Below, piece by piece: positions 1 through 8,901 of a DNA stretch of 64,000 nt. The first letter of the stretch is position 1. Each line of letters opens with the position of its first letter. The stretch spans positions 558,001 through 622,000 of the forward strand of contig NZ_MZMU01000003.1 in assembly GCF_004123835.1 (NCBI RefSeq), written 5' to 3'. This stretch comes from Rhizobium leguminosarum. Its GTDB lineage: Bacteria > Pseudomonadota > Alphaproteobacteria > Rhizobiales > Rhizobiaceae. The notes beneath the pieces are model-generated. The model was not told where the DNA came from, did not search any database, and was given only the letters and a program-made list of their open reading frames with translations. The position numbers and the translations under genes are program-made.

Positions 1-428
1 TCGAGATCGATGCCGCCGGCCACCGGCTGCGCAGGGCGGGCGCGCAGGGCTTTCCGCAGGCCCGTTTCGGCGGCGGCTGTCCGAAGCTCAATATCCATGC
101 CGCCTTCCTGCAGCCGGGCCAGATCCTCGCCGAAACGGTCGTCATGCCTGACGGCGCATCCTTCCTGACGGTCGCCCGCACCCTGGAGGGACCGAGCGTC
201 GAATTCGGCGAAAGGGTCAGGCGCACCGCGATCCTGGTCGGTTGCGACGCTGCCCTTGGCGAGGGTGTGGTCTATGGGCAGGCGACGGCGCTCGAGCCGG
301 TCGCGATCGGTCCGGCCTGCCGCCTCTGCGAGCGGCGCGGCTGCCTTTCCCGCGCCGAGCCGCCGGTGACGAGACCGCTCGGGCTCGACGAGATGGTGGC
401 AGGCCTCAGCGCCTTCGATTTCCAGTGA
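1..428 (+). CDS. HTH regulator of the short-chain acyl (DUF2083) family, C-terminal part
   Basis: The reading frame is open from base 3, so this is the C-terminal ~141 residues of a gene that begins upstream of the window. The visible part holds an FGGGCPKLNIH stretch, then PGQI, and near the end a CRLCERRGC cysteine cluster followed by RAEPP. These are hallmarks, as I recall them, of the C-terminal ligand domain of ScfR/RamB-like XRE regulators that sense short-chain acyl-CoA metabolism. The N-terminal helix-turn-helix is not in the window. The nearest same-strand gene is potF, 126 bp on, with its own ribosome site, so co-transcription is not evident. Confidence 0.7.
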   Translation, partial: EIDAAGHRLRRAGAQGFPQARFGGGCPKLNIHAAFLQPGQILAETVVMPDGASFLTVARTLEGPSVEFGERVRRTAILVGCDAALGEGVVYGQATALEPVAIGPACRLCERRGCLSRAEPPVTRPLGLDEMVAGLSAFDFQ

Positions 429-554
429 TTGTGAAATCATTGAGGGCGCAGGATTTTACGCTTGTGGGCTGTGAAATTCCTTCTTAGTCTGCATCGAAAA
501 CCAGAGGGAAAAGATGTCCGGGAGTGCGGAATCTTTGAACAAACAGGAGAAGTC

Positions 555-1652
555 ATGAGGTCATCCATTCTATGCGTCACGGCCGCCGCCGTTACCGCAC
601 TCCTTGCTGCCGCGCCGGCCTATGCGCAGGAGCGCGTGGTCAACGTCTACAATTGGTCGGATTATATCGACGACTCCATTCTGACCGACTTCACCAAGGA
701 AACCGGCATCAAGGTCGTCTACGACACCTTTGATTCCAACGAGACCGTGGAAACCAAGCTGCTTGCCGGCGGTACGGGTTATGACGTCGTCGTTCCCACA
801 GCCGACTTCCTGCAGCGCCAGATCCAGGCCGGCGTTTTCCAGAAGCTCGACAAGTCGAAACTGCCGAATCTTTCCAATATGTGGGATGTGATCCAGCAGC
901 GCACCGCCGAATATGACGCCGGTAACGAACACGCGGTCGATTACATGTGGGGTACGGACGGCATCGGCTACAACGTCAAGAAGGTCGCTGAAATCCTCGG
1001 TCCCGATGTCAAGCCCGGCCTCGAAGTGATCTTCGATCCGAAGGTCGCCGAAAAGTTCAAGGATTGCGGCATTTACGTTCTCGACACGCCGAAGGACGTC
1101 ATCTCCACGGCGTTCCGTTATCTCGGCCTCGACCCGAACTCCACAAAGGCTGAGGATTTCAAGAAGGCCGAAGAGCTGCTGACGGCTGTGCGCCCCAATA
1201 TCCGCAAGTTCCACTCGTCCGAATACATCAATGCGCTTGCCAACGGCGACATCTGCATCGCCTTCGGCTATTCCGGCGACATGCTGCAGGCTCGCGACCG
1301 TGCGGCCGAAGCCAAGAACGGCGTCGAAGTCAATTATTCGATCCCCTCGCAGGGCGCCCAGATGTGGTTCGACATGATGGCGATCCCCGCCGATGCGCCC
1401 CATGTCGCGGAAGCCCACGAGTTCCTGAACTACATGATGAAGCCTGAGGTCATCGCCAAGGCGAGCGACCATACTTTCTATGCCAACGGCAACAAGGCTT
1501 CGCAGCAGTTCGTCAGCAAGGACATTCTGGAAGACCCGGCGATCTATCCGACCGAAGAGGTGATGAAGAACCTCTTCACGGTCAAGCCGTGGGATCCGAA
1601 AACGCAGCGTCTGGGGACGCGCCTCTGGACGAAGGTCGTCACCGGCCAGTAA
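555..1652 (+). CDS. potF: Polyamine (putrescine) ABC transporter substrate-binding protein
   Basis: Periplasmic binding protein of 365 residues that delivers polyamines to the PotGHI membrane complex. A Sec signal peptide covers about residues 1-25 (hydrophobic core then AYAQE). The mature protein begins VVNVYNWSDYID, the typical PotF/PotD start, and has the family motifs TGIKVVYDTFDSNE and GYDVVVPTADFL. The ATG at 555 was chosen over the upstream in-frame start at 462 because AGGAGA lies at 545-550 and the signal peptide begins there. It is first in a potFGHI operon; a strong hairpin separates it from potG. Substrate specificity within polyamines is inferred from the family. Confidence 0.93.
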   Translation: MRSSILCVTAAAVTALLAAAPAYAQERVVNVYNWSDYIDDSILTDFTKETGIKVVYDTFDSNETVETKLLAGGTGYDVVVPTADFLQRQIQAGVFQKLDKSKLPNLSNMWDVIQQRTAEYDAGNEHAVDYMWGTDGIGYNVKKVAEILGPDVKPGLEVIFDPKVAEKFKDCGIYVLDTPKDVISTAFRYLGLDPNSTKAEDFKKAEELLTAVRPNIRKFHSSEYINALANGDICIAFGYSGDMLQARDRAAEAKNGVEVNYSIPSQGAQMWFDMMAIPADAPHVAEAHEFLNYMMKPEVIAKASDHTFYANGNKASQQFVSKDILEDPAIYPTEEVMKNLFTVKPWDPKTQRLGTRLWTKVVTGQ

Positions 1653-1662
1653 TTCAGCCTTA

Positions 1663-1690
1663 GGCCCGGACGGAAACGTCCGGGCCTTTC
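1663..1690 (+). terminator. Strong GAAA-tetraloop hairpin between potF and potG
   Basis: GGCCCGGACG (1663-1672), loop GAAA, CGTCCGGGCC (1677-1686), then TTTC. This is a perfect 10-bp GC-rich stem with a GNRA loop but only a short U-run. It probably acts as a partial terminator or a 3' stabiliser that leaves more binding-protein mRNA than downstream mRNA. Confidence 0.75.
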
Positions 1691-1741
1691 AATTACCGGC
1701 CGGGGTGGAGGCCGGCAGAACCTTGTATTTCGGGGAATAAT

Positions 1742-2884
1742 ATGAAGTCTCTCGGCAATATCCGCCGCGCTTTTGCGCCTTGGACCGATCCGTCCGCAAA
1801 ACCCTTCATTGCTTTCAAGAATGTCACCAAGCGCTTTGGCGATTTTACCGCCGTCGACGATCTGTCGCTGAAAATCTATCACCGCGAGTTCTTCGCGCTG
1901 CTCGGCGCCTCGGGTTGCGGCAAGTCGACGCTGCTGCGCATGCTGGCCGGTTTCGAGCAGCCGACTTCGGGCGAAATCGTGCTCGACGGCACCGACATGG
2001 CCGGCACGCCGCCCTACAAGCGGCCGGTCAACATGATGTTCCAATCCTATGCGCTTTTCCCGCACATGACGGTCGAGAAGAATATCGCTTTCGGCCTGAG
2101 GCAGGACGGCATGTCGAAGGACGAGATGGCCGAGCGTGTCTCGCAGATGCTGAAGCTGGTTAAGCTTGAGCAGTTCGCCTCCCGCAAGCCGAACCAGCTT
2201 TCCGGCGGCCAGCGCCAGCGCGTGGCGCTGGCCCGCTCGCTTGCCAAGCGCCCGAAGGTGCTGCTGCTCGACGAACCGCTCGGCGCGCTCGACAAGAAGC
2301 TGCGCGAGGAAACCCAGTTCGAGCTGATGGACCTGCAGCAGAACCTCGGCCTCACCTTCGTCGTCGTCACCCACGACCAGGAAGAGGCGATGACCATGGC
2401 CGACCGCATCGCCGTCATGAGCCACGGCAAGGTCGTGCAGGTAGCGACGCCGGCGGAGATCTACGAGGCGCCGAATTCCCGCTTCGTCGCGGATTTCATC
2501 GGCGACGTGAACATCTTCGACGGCAAGGTCGCCTCATCGGGCAACGGTACCATCGAGATCGCCATCAACAGCGGCTTCAGCGTGCGCGTCGCCTCTTCCG
2601 AGACACCCTCGGCCGGCAGCGCCGTCGGCTTCGCCATCCGGCCGGAAAAGATGCGGGTCGGGCGCACGCCTCCCGCCAACGCTTCGATCAACGCCGCCAG
2701 GGGCGAACTCTGGGACATCGCCTATCTCGGCGACATGACCGTCTTCCATGTAAAATTGCAGAGCGGCACTGTCGTCAAGGCCTCGTCCCTCAATGCGCAG
2801 CGTTCCGTCGACGACCCCTTCACCTACGATCAGGAAGTCTGGGTCTCCTTCGATGAGAATGCCGGCATTCTGCTGAAGGATTGA
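1742..2884 (+). CDS. potG: Polyamine ABC transporter ATP-binding protein
   Basis: Cytoplasmic ATPase of 380 residues that powers the putrescine importer. It carries Walker A GASGCGKST, the ABC signature LSGGQRQRVALARSL, Walker B VLLLDEPLGALD and the switch histidine in VVVTHDQEEA. A C-terminal TOBE-type domain follows (about residues 290-375, around FAIRPEKMRVG). The length fits PotA/PotG. The start is ATG 1742, 9 bases after the GGGG of the leader. potH follows only 4 bases after the stop, consistent with one transcript. Confidence 0.94.
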   Translation: MKSLGNIRRAFAPWTDPSAKPFIAFKNVTKRFGDFTAVDDLSLKIYHREFFALLGASGCGKSTLLRMLAGFEQPTSGEIVLDGTDMAGTPPYKRPVNMMFQSYALFPHMTVEKNIAFGLRQDGMSKDEMAERVSQMLKLVKLEQFASRKPNQLSGGQRQRVALARSLAKRPKVLLLDEPLGALDKKLREETQFELMDLQQNLGLTFVVVTHDQEEAMTMADRIAVMSHGKVVQVATPAEIYEAPNSRFVADFIGDVNIFDGKVASSGNGTIEIAINSGFSVRVASSETPSAGSAVGFAIRPEKMRVGRTPPANASINAARGELWDIAYLGDMTVFHVKLQSGTVVKASSLNAQRSVDDPFTYDQEVWVSFDENAGILLKD

Positions 2885-2888
2885 CATC

Positions 2889-3800
2889 ATGGGCAAGCTC
2901 ACGTCCGGCCTCTACAATCGCCTCGTTATCGCCATCCCCTATACTTGGCTGCTGCTCTTCTTCCTGGCTCCCTTCTTCATCGTTTTCCGCATTTCGCTCT
3001 CGACGACGGCAATCGCCATGCCGCCTTACGAGCCCGTCTTCTCGCTTGCCGACGGTTGGGCCGGGCTCTGGAGCAAGATCGGCGAGCTCTCCTTCGACAA
3101 CTACAGCTACCTCACCGAGGACTCGCTCTATTTCAATGCCTATGTCTCGAGCGTGGTGATTGCCGGAATCTCCACCTTCCTCACACTGCTGATCGCCTAT
3201 CCGATTGCCTATGGCATGGCACAGGCGCCGCGCACCATCCGCCCGACGCTGGTGATGCTGGTCATCCTGCCGTTCTGGACAAGCTTCCTGATCCGCGTTT
3301 ATTCCTGGATCGCGATCCTGAAGCCGGAAGGGCTCTTCAACCAGCTTCTCCTGTCGCTGCACATCATCGACAGCCCGCTGATCATCCTCAACACCAATAC
3401 CGCCGTCTATATCGGCATCGTCTATTCCTATCTGCCCTTCATGGTGCTGCCGCTCTATTCGGCTCTGGAAAAGATGGACGGTACGCTGATCGAAGCGGCG
3501 CAGGATCTTGGTTGCACGCCGATCAAGGCCTTCTGGCGCGTCACCTTTCCGCTGTCGATCCCTGGCGTGGTGGCCGGCTGCATGCTGGTCTTCATTCCCG
3601 CCGTCGGTGAATTCGTCATTCCCGACCTGCTCGGCGGTTCGCAGACGCTGATGATTGGCAAGACGCTCTGGAACGAATTCAATGCCAACCGCGATTGGCC
3701 GGTCTCCTCGGCGGTAGCAACGATCCTGCTGATGATCCTGGTGATCCCGATCGTCTTCTTCCAGAACGCCCAGGCCAAGGCCGAAGAGCGGGGGAAATAA
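2889..3800 (+). CDS. potH: Polyamine ABC transporter permease
   Basis: Inner-membrane permease of 303 residues with about six hydrophobic segments. The first is near residues 15-35. The cytoplasmic coupling (EAA) loop EAAQDLGCTPIKAFWRVTFPLSIPG lies in the C-terminal third. It pairs with PotI to form the membrane channel of the putrescine importer. It sits tightly between potG and potI (4- and 3-base gaps), so translational coupling is likely. Confidence 0.93.
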   Translation: MGKLTSGLYNRLVIAIPYTWLLLFFLAPFFIVFRISLSTTAIAMPPYEPVFSLADGWAGLWSKIGELSFDNYSYLTEDSLYFNAYVSSVVIAGISTFLTLLIAYPIAYGMAQAPRTIRPTLVMLVILPFWTSFLIRVYSWIAILKPEGLFNQLLLSLHIIDSPLIILNTNTAVYIGIVYSYLPFMVLPLYSALEKMDGTLIEAAQDLGCTPIKAFWRVTFPLSIPGVVAGCMLVFIPAVGEFVIPDLLGGSQTLMIGKTLWNEFNANRDWPVSSAVATILLMILVIPIVFFQNAQAKAEERGK

Positions 3801-3803
3801 GTC

Positions 3804-4622
3804 ATGCTGAGATGGACCCGTTTCAATATCATCTCCGTCACGCTCGGTTTTGCCTTTCTCTACCTGCCGATCGTGCTCCTGGTGATCTTCTCCTTCAACG
3901 AATCGAAGCTCGTCACCGTCTGGGGCGGCTTCTCCACCAAGTGGTATGTCTCGCTGCTCTCGAACCAGGGCCTGCTCGACGCCGCCTGGGTGACGATCCG
4001 TGTCGGCCTGCTGTCGGCAACGGCCGCAACCATCCTCGGCACGATGGCTGCGCTGACGCTGGTGCGCTACACGCGCTTTCGCGGCCGCATGCTGTTTTCG
4101 GGCATGATCTACGCGCCGCTCGTCATGCCTGACGTCATAACCGGCCTGTCACTGCTGTTGCTCTTCGTCGCGATTGGCTTCGACCGCGGTTTCTGGACGA
4201 TCACGCTCGCGCATACGACGCTGACCATGTGCTTCGTCGCCGTCGTCGTGCAGTCGCGCCTGTTGAGCTTCGATCAATCGATCGAGGAAGCGGCGCAGGA
4301 TCTCGGCGCGCCGCCGGTGCGGACTTTCTTCGAGATCACCCTGCCGATCATCGCGCCGGCTGTGCTCTCCGGCTGGATCCTTGCCTTCACCCTGTCGCTT
4401 GACGATCTGGTGATCGCCAGTTTCACGTCGGGGCCGGGTGCCACCACGCTGCCGATGAGGATCTACAGCCAGGTGCGCCTCGGCGTGACGCCGGAAATCA
4501 ATGCGGTGTGCACGATCCTGATCGCGATCGTGACCGTTGGCGTCATCTGCGCCTCGGTCGTCACCAAGCGCCGTGAAATCCAGCGACAGCGGGACGAGCG
4601 TGCGGCAGCCGCCGGCGCCTGA
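3804..4622 (+). CDS. potI: Polyamine ABC transporter permease
   Basis: Second permease of the Pot system, 272 residues, with multiple membrane segments and an EAA loop beginning EAAQDLGAPPVRTFFEITLP. It ends in a charged tail (RREIQRQRDE). It is the last gene of the operon, and the next gene converges on it with a 16-base gap. No terminator hairpin is visible in that gap, so each transcript probably runs into the other gene's 3' end. Confidence 0.93.
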   Translation: MLRWTRFNIISVTLGFAFLYLPIVLLVIFSFNESKLVTVWGGFSTKWYVSLLSNQGLLDAAWVTIRVGLLSATAATILGTMAALTLVRYTRFRGRMLFSGMIYAPLVMPDVITGLSLLLLFVAIGFDRGFWTITLAHTTLTMCFVAVVVQSRLLSFDQSIEEAAQDLGAPPVRTFFEITLPIIAPAVLSGWILAFTLSLDDLVIASFTSGPGATTLPMRIYSQVRLGVTPEINAVCTILIAIVTVGVICASVVTKRREIQRQRDERAAAAGA

Positions 4623-4638
4623 TGCCGTGCGACGCGCT

Positions 4639-6531
4639 TTATTGCGCCTGAGGCGTATTGCCGAAAAGCGGAACCGGCGAGATCACCGGGTTCGGCCATG
4701 AGCCGCCGATGAAGAACGGCAGAAGCGGCAGCTCCGCTGCCTTGGCCGGATCGGTCGCCGCCAGCGATCCGGAAAGCGCCAGCCCGTTCGACTGATAGGT
4801 GATGACGCCGGAAAGTGTCAGCGTCTGTGTGGCGCCGGCGATATGGGCGTCGTGCATCTCGGCGGAGCCGTTGGCGAAATCGGCCTGAAGGTTGAGCTGG
4901 TTGAAGGCGAAGGCGCCGCCTGCTGCCGCGCTCAGCGGAAAGAACGGCTTTTCGGCCGCCTGCGTCCGGACTGCTGCAGCATCGATGCCGGGAATCGTGC
5001 CTTCCCCCGTCCAGAAGTGCAGCCTGCCGGTGACGTCGGCAAGGCCGGTCGTCCAGATCGCCTTCGGCGACTGCAGGTCGAGATCGAGCGATCCGGTCGC
5101 AAGCGGCAGCGGACCCTTCAGCTGCAGGCGCTCGGCAAGGGCTGCGAAGTCGGCATTGCGGATCGACAGCTGCAGCTTGCCGCCGCCGTCGAAGTCGCGC
5201 TGCGTCGCTTCCAGATGCGCGGTCATTTCACCGCCTTCGAACTGGCTGTCGCCAATATCGAATTTCGCCTCACCGCCGGCAACGATCATGCTGGCGCCGA
5301 CATTGGAGAGTTCGAAGAGACCCATCTGCGCGCGCCGTGCCGAAAGCCTGACGTCGACATCCAGCACCCGCAGCGGTCCGCTTATACCGGCGGAGATTTC
5401 CTCCGCCTCGCCGGCGGCGAGCCTGAGCGCGAAGGCGTCGAGGAAGGGCTTGAGGTTCATCTGGTCGAAGGCGAGCGTGCCGCCGATTTTCGGTCGTTTG
5501 CCGGGTTGGGTGAAAAGGTCCATCACCCCGGTGGCGCTCGCTTCGTTCAGCGAGAGGCTGAGATTGTTGAAACGAAGCCCGTTGCCCGACGACATGATAT
5601 CGGATTCCAGCGAGGCGCTCTTCAACGTTGCGATGCCGGGGATCGACTTCCCGGACCACGTCAGAAGTGCGGGCACATCGGGAATGCTGGCGGTGATATT
5701 GCCGGAAAAGGCCGAAAGGCTGGCGATGCTGGCAATGCCCTGGAAGTGCGCGGTCAAAAGGTTTGATGTGAGCGACGTCCGGGTCTCGGCATTCCTGCCG
5801 GCAAAGGCGAGCAGCGGCTGGCGCGAGGCGAAATCGACTTTCAGGTCCTCGCCGTTGATACGGGCGATGACCACCGCCGAGATCGCGCCGGATAGCCTGG
5901 GCCAGGCGATATCGGCGGTGACGCTGTCGAAATGATAGGTCGTGGCGGACTTGATGTCGGTGACCACAAGCGTGCCGTCCTCGACGGTCACCGCGCCGAT
6001 CTCGGCATCGAGATCGGGATCGAGCACCTCAGCTCCGTTTTCGTAACGTACGCCGCTGATCGCGCGTGCGAGCAGGCCGGCATAACTCCAGTCGATCAGC
6101 CCTTTTTCGTCGCGCGTCAGCGCCAGGGTGGGGCGCACCAGGTGGAATTCGTGGAAGCTCGTCCGGCCTCTCAACGCGTCGATGAGGCTGAAATCGGCCG
6201 ACAGGCTTTCAATGCTGCCGAGCAGCTTGTCGCCGCTTTCGCGCGGTTGGCGGATGGTGATCTGATTCAGCGTGATGCGTGGCGTCGGCCAGAATTCGAG
6301 AACCGGGCTACCCTTGATCTCGGCATGGTAACCCGTCCATTTCGACAGCGTGTCCTCGATGCCGGAGCGCACGAAACCGGTCGAGATGAGATAGGGGGCG
6401 GCAACCCTGAGCGCCACGAAAAGCGCCAGCGCGATCAGCAGGAATACCGTCGACAGGCGGGCGAAGGCCGGAAGCCAGCGCGAAACGGGTCCGATCTTCC
6501 TGCGCCACCTGCGATGTCTTGACGTGCTCAT
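4639..6531 (-). CDS. AsmA family protein
   Basis: A 630-residue protein with a basic N-terminus, one membrane anchor (about residues 25-45, LLIALALFVALRVAAPY) and a long beta-rich region with GSPVLEFWPTPRITLNQITI, the usual N-terminal AsmA signature. AsmA-like proteins span the periplasm and are linked to lipid or outer-membrane homeostasis; the exact job here is unknown. The start is the ATG at 6531 with GGAG just upstream. A TTG five codons earlier is less likely. It is divergent from acsA, with three stacked palindromes between them. Confidence 0.8.
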   Translation of the reverse strand: MSTSRHRRWRRKIGPVSRWLPAFARLSTVFLLIALALFVALRVAAPYLISTGFVRSGIEDTLSKWTGYHAEIKGSPVLEFWPTPRITLNQITIRQPRESGDKLLGSIESLSADFSLIDALRGRTSFHEFHLVRPTLALTRDEKGLIDWSYAGLLARAISGVRYENGAEVLDPDLDAEIGAVTVEDGTLVVTDIKSATTYHFDSVTADIAWPRLSGAISAVVIARINGEDLKVDFASRQPLLAFAGRNAETRTSLTSNLLTAHFQGIASIASLSAFSGNITASIPDVPALLTWSGKSIPGIATLKSASLESDIMSSGNGLRFNNLSLSLNEASATGVMDLFTQPGKRPKIGGTLAFDQMNLKPFLDAFALRLAAGEAEEISAGISGPLRVLDVDVRLSARRAQMGLFELSNVGASMIVAGGEAKFDIGDSQFEGGEMTAHLEATQRDFDGGGKLQLSIRNADFAALAERLQLKGPLPLATGSLDLDLQSPKAIWTTGLADVTGRLHFWTGEGTIPGIDAAAVRTQAAEKPFFPLSAAAGGAFAFNQLNLQADFANGSAEMHDAHIAGATQTLTLSGVITYQSNGLALSGSLAATDPAKAAELPLLPFFIGGSWPNPVISPVPLFGNTPQAQ

Positions 6532-6623
6532 GATCTCCGCCGGCAAATTCAGCCGGTCATCCCGTTATGCGCTGATTTCGCCGGATATAGGAAATATCAG
6601 GCATATGCAAATCCCTACAGCGC

Positions 6624-6715
6624 TGCGCGTCTTTTCAGACGCGCAAAGGACGACGCGATAGGCGACGGATCGCGTCGGTTCCGCACTTTATAATGCAATG
6701 CAGCATGTTATAAAG
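6624..6715. repeat. Three consecutive intergenic palindromes
   Basis: The divergent asmA/acsA spacer holds three inverted repeats in a row. They are TGCGCGTC/GACGCGCA (6624-6645, loop TTTTCA), CGACGCGAT/ATCGCGTCG (6651-6677, 9-base loop) and CTTTATAA/TTATAAAG (6686-6715, 14-base loop). The first, with its flank CTACAGCGCTGCGCGTC, resembles from memory a dispersed palindromic repeat common between rhizobial genes. The third overlaps the region where the acsA promoter should be. Confidence 0.6.
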
Positions 6716-6737
6716 ACGCTATTGGGGAGGAGATTGA

Positions 6738-8690
6738 ATGCGCGATAACAGACCACTTTGGGTGCCGTCGGAGGATGCCGTTGCAAAAAGCCCGATCCAT
6801 GCCTTCATGGAGCGCTGCAATGCCGATTTCGGGCTTTCTCTTTCGGGCTTTGAGGATCTGCATGCATGGTCGGTGGCCGAGCGGGAGAATTTCTGGTCGA
6901 CCGTCTGGGATTTCTGCGGCGTCAAGGGAGAGCGTGGCGCCAAGGTGCTTGCCAATGGCGACCGCATGCTGGAAGCCCGCTTCTTTCCCGATGCGACGCT
7001 GAACTTCGCCGAAAACCTGCTGCCCCGCCGCGGTGAGGGCGACGCCATCATCTTCCGCGGCGAGGACAAGGCCGAGGACCGCTGGTCGTGGGACCGGCTG
7101 CACGTGCTGGTCTCGAAGCTGCAGCAGGCCTTTGCAGCACTCGGCATCGGCAAGGGCGACCGCATCGCCGCTATGATGCCGAACATGCCGGAGACCGTCG
7201 CGGCCATGCTCGCCGCCGCCTCGATCGGCGCCATCTGGTCGTCCTGTTCGCCTGATTTCGGCGAGCAGGGTGTGCTCGACCGCTTCGGCCAGATCGAGCC
7301 AAGGCTGTTCATCGCCTGTGATGCCTATTGGTATTCCGGCAAGCTGCAGGAAGTCGGCGCCAAGGTCGCCACGGTTGCAAAAAGCCTGGGTGTCCCGACG
7401 GTCATCGTCCATTACGCCGGCGATGCGGAGGCCGTGGCGCGCCAGACGCCGGGGGCTTTAACGCTCGAGGCCTTTGTCGCGCCCTATGAGGCAAGGGAGG
7501 TCGAGTTCACCCGGCTTGGTTTTTCGCACCCGCTCTACATCCTCTTTTCGTCGGGCACGACAGGCGTGCCGAAATGCATCGTGCATTCGGCCGGCGGAAC
7601 GCTGCTGCAGCACCTCAAGGAGCAGCGGCTGCATTGCGGCCTGCAGGCGGGCGAGAAGCTGTTCTATTTCACCACCTGTGGCTGGATGATGTGGAACTGG
7701 CTGGTCAGCGGTCTTGCCAGCGGCGCAACGCTCTGCCTGTTCGACGGTTCGCCCTTCGCCCCCGATGGCAACGTGCTGTTCGACTATGCCGAGGCGGAAA
7801 AATTCGCCATCTTCGGCACCTCGGCGAAATATATCGACGCGGTGCGCAAGGGTGGGCTGACGCCGCGCGTCAGCCACGATCTCTCCAGCCTGCGGCTGAT
7901 GACCTCCACCGGCTCGCCGCTGTCGCCGGAAGGGTTCACCTTCGTCTATGAGGGTATCAAGGAAGACGTACAGCTCGCCTCGATCTCAGGCGGCACCGAT
8001 ATCGTCTCCTGCTTCGTGCTCGGTAATCCGCTGCAGCCGGTCTGGCGCGGCGAGATCCAGGGACCTGGCCTCGGCCTTGCGGTCGACGTCTGGAACGATG
8101 ACGGCAAGCCGGTGCGCGGGGAGAAGGGTGAACTGGTTTGCACCAAGGCCTTCCCCTCGATGCCGGTGATGTTCTGGAACGACCCCGATGGCGCCAAATA
8201 TCGCGCCGCCTATTTCGACCGGTTCGACAATGTCTGGTGCCACGGCGATTTCGCCGAATGGACGGAGCATGGCGGTTTGATCATCCACGGCCGCTCGGAT
8301 GCGACGCTCAATCCTGGTGGTGTGCGCATCGGCACGGCCGAGATTTACAATCAGGTGGAGCAGATGGAGGAGGTGGCCGAGGCGCTGTGCATCGGCCAGG
8401 ACTGGGACGACGACGTGCGCGTCATCCTCTTCGTCCGCCTTGCCCCCGCCGTGACGTTGACCGAGGATCTCGTCAAGGCGATCAAGGCCCGCATCCGCAC
8501 CGGCGCCTCGCCGCGGCACGTGCCGGCGAAGATCATCGCGGTTGCCGATATTCCCCGCACCAAATCCGGCAAGATCGTCGAGCTTGCCGTGCGCGAGGTC
8601 GTTCACGGCCGGCCGGTGAAGAACCAGGAAGCGCTTGCCAATCCAGAGGCTCTAAGACTCTTCGCCGGGCTAAGCGAGCTGAAGGATTGA
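6738..8690 (+). CDS. acsA: Acetoacetyl-CoA synthetase (acetoacetate-CoA ligase)
   Basis: A 650-residue acyl-adenylate-forming ligase that activates acetoacetate to acetoacetyl-CoA with ATP, linking ketone-body and PHB breakdown to central metabolism. The AMP-binding core has [13 protein letters not shown], the second half has [10 protein letters not shown], and the C-terminal catalytic lysine motif is [10 protein letters not shown]. The N-terminal [13 protein letters not shown] and the length fit acetoacetyl-CoA rather than acetyl-CoA synthetases. The start ATG 6738 follows GGGGAGGAG. The phasin gene lies 4 kb away, in keeping with PHB metabolism. Confidence 0.93.
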   Translation: MRDNRPLWVPSEDAVAKSPIHAFMERCNADFGLSLSGFEDLHAWSVAERENFWSTVWDFCGVKGERGAKVLANGDRMLEARFFPDATLNFAENLLPRRGEGDAIIFRGEDKAEDRWSWDRLHVLVSKLQQAFAALGIGKGDRIAAMMPNMPETVAAMLAAASIGAIWSSCSPDFGEQGVLDRFGQIEPRLFIACDAYWYSGKLQEVGAKVATVAKSLGVPTVIVHYAGDAEAVARQTPGALTLEAFVAPYEAREVEFTRLGFSHPLYILFSSGTTGVPKCIVHSAGGTLLQHLKEQRLHCGLQAGEKLFYFTTCGWMMWNWLVSGLASGATLCLFDGSPFAPDGNVLFDYAEAEKFAIFGTSAKYIDAVRKGGLTPRVSHDLSSLRLMTSTGSPLSPEGFTFVYEGIKEDVQLASISGGTDIVSCFVLGNPLQPVWRGEIQGPGLGLAVDVWNDDGKPVRGEKGELVCTKAFPSMPVMFWNDPDGAKYRAAYFDRFDNVWCHGDFAEWTEHGGLIIHGRSDATLNPGGVRIGTAEIYNQVEQMEEVAEALCIGQDWDDDVRVILFVRLAPAVTLTEDLVKAIKARIRTGASPRHVPAKIIAVADIPRTKSGKIVELAVREVVHGRPVKNQEALANPEALRLFAGLSELKD

Positions 8691-8740
8691 TAGTACTCTT
8701 AAGCTAGAAGCTTTCACCATCTATCAATCTTCTGTCATGG

Positions 8741-8763
8741 AAACCTTTCGTTAAGAAAGGTTT
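8741..8763. other. Perfect 9-bp inverted repeat downstream of acsA
   Basis: AAACCTTTC, loop GTTAA, GAAAGGTTT. There is no long U-run, so it could be a weak acsA terminator or a protein-binding palindrome upstream of the small-RNA candidate. Confidence 0.5.
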
Positions 8764-8783
8764 GTCAAATGTAAAGCTAACTT

Positions 8784-8900
8784 GGGGCCGTACATGAACG
8801 AGGCGGCTGGAGCCTTCGGGCTTACAACATGACGTTGATCGACTGAGCTCTTGTTGAACAGCACCAAATTCCAAGGCAGCCTCATGGCTGCCTTTTCTTT
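8784..8900 (+). ncRNA. Candidate trans-encoded small RNA
   Basis: The 211-base gap between acsA and cbrA contains no convincing ORF but ends in a classic Rho-independent terminator reading on the plus strand. Inside lies a C(UUCG)G tetraloop hairpin (8810-8823). That gives about 110-120 bases with a structured 5' half, an unstructured middle (about 8824-8872) and a terminator. The 5' end is a guess placed at the GGGG of 8784; I could not identify a clear promoter. Rhizobia have many sRNAs of this build, but I cannot tie it to a named family. Confidence 0.5.
8875..8900 (+). terminator. Rho-independent terminator
   Basis: GGCAGCC (8875-8881), loop TCAT, GGCTGCC (8886-8892), then TTTTCTTT. Flanking AA/TT extend the stem. 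It stops the sRNA candidate or acsA transcript. It could also serve the convergent cbrA, whose stop codon lies directly beside it. Confidence 0.85.
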
Positions 8901-8901
8901 A

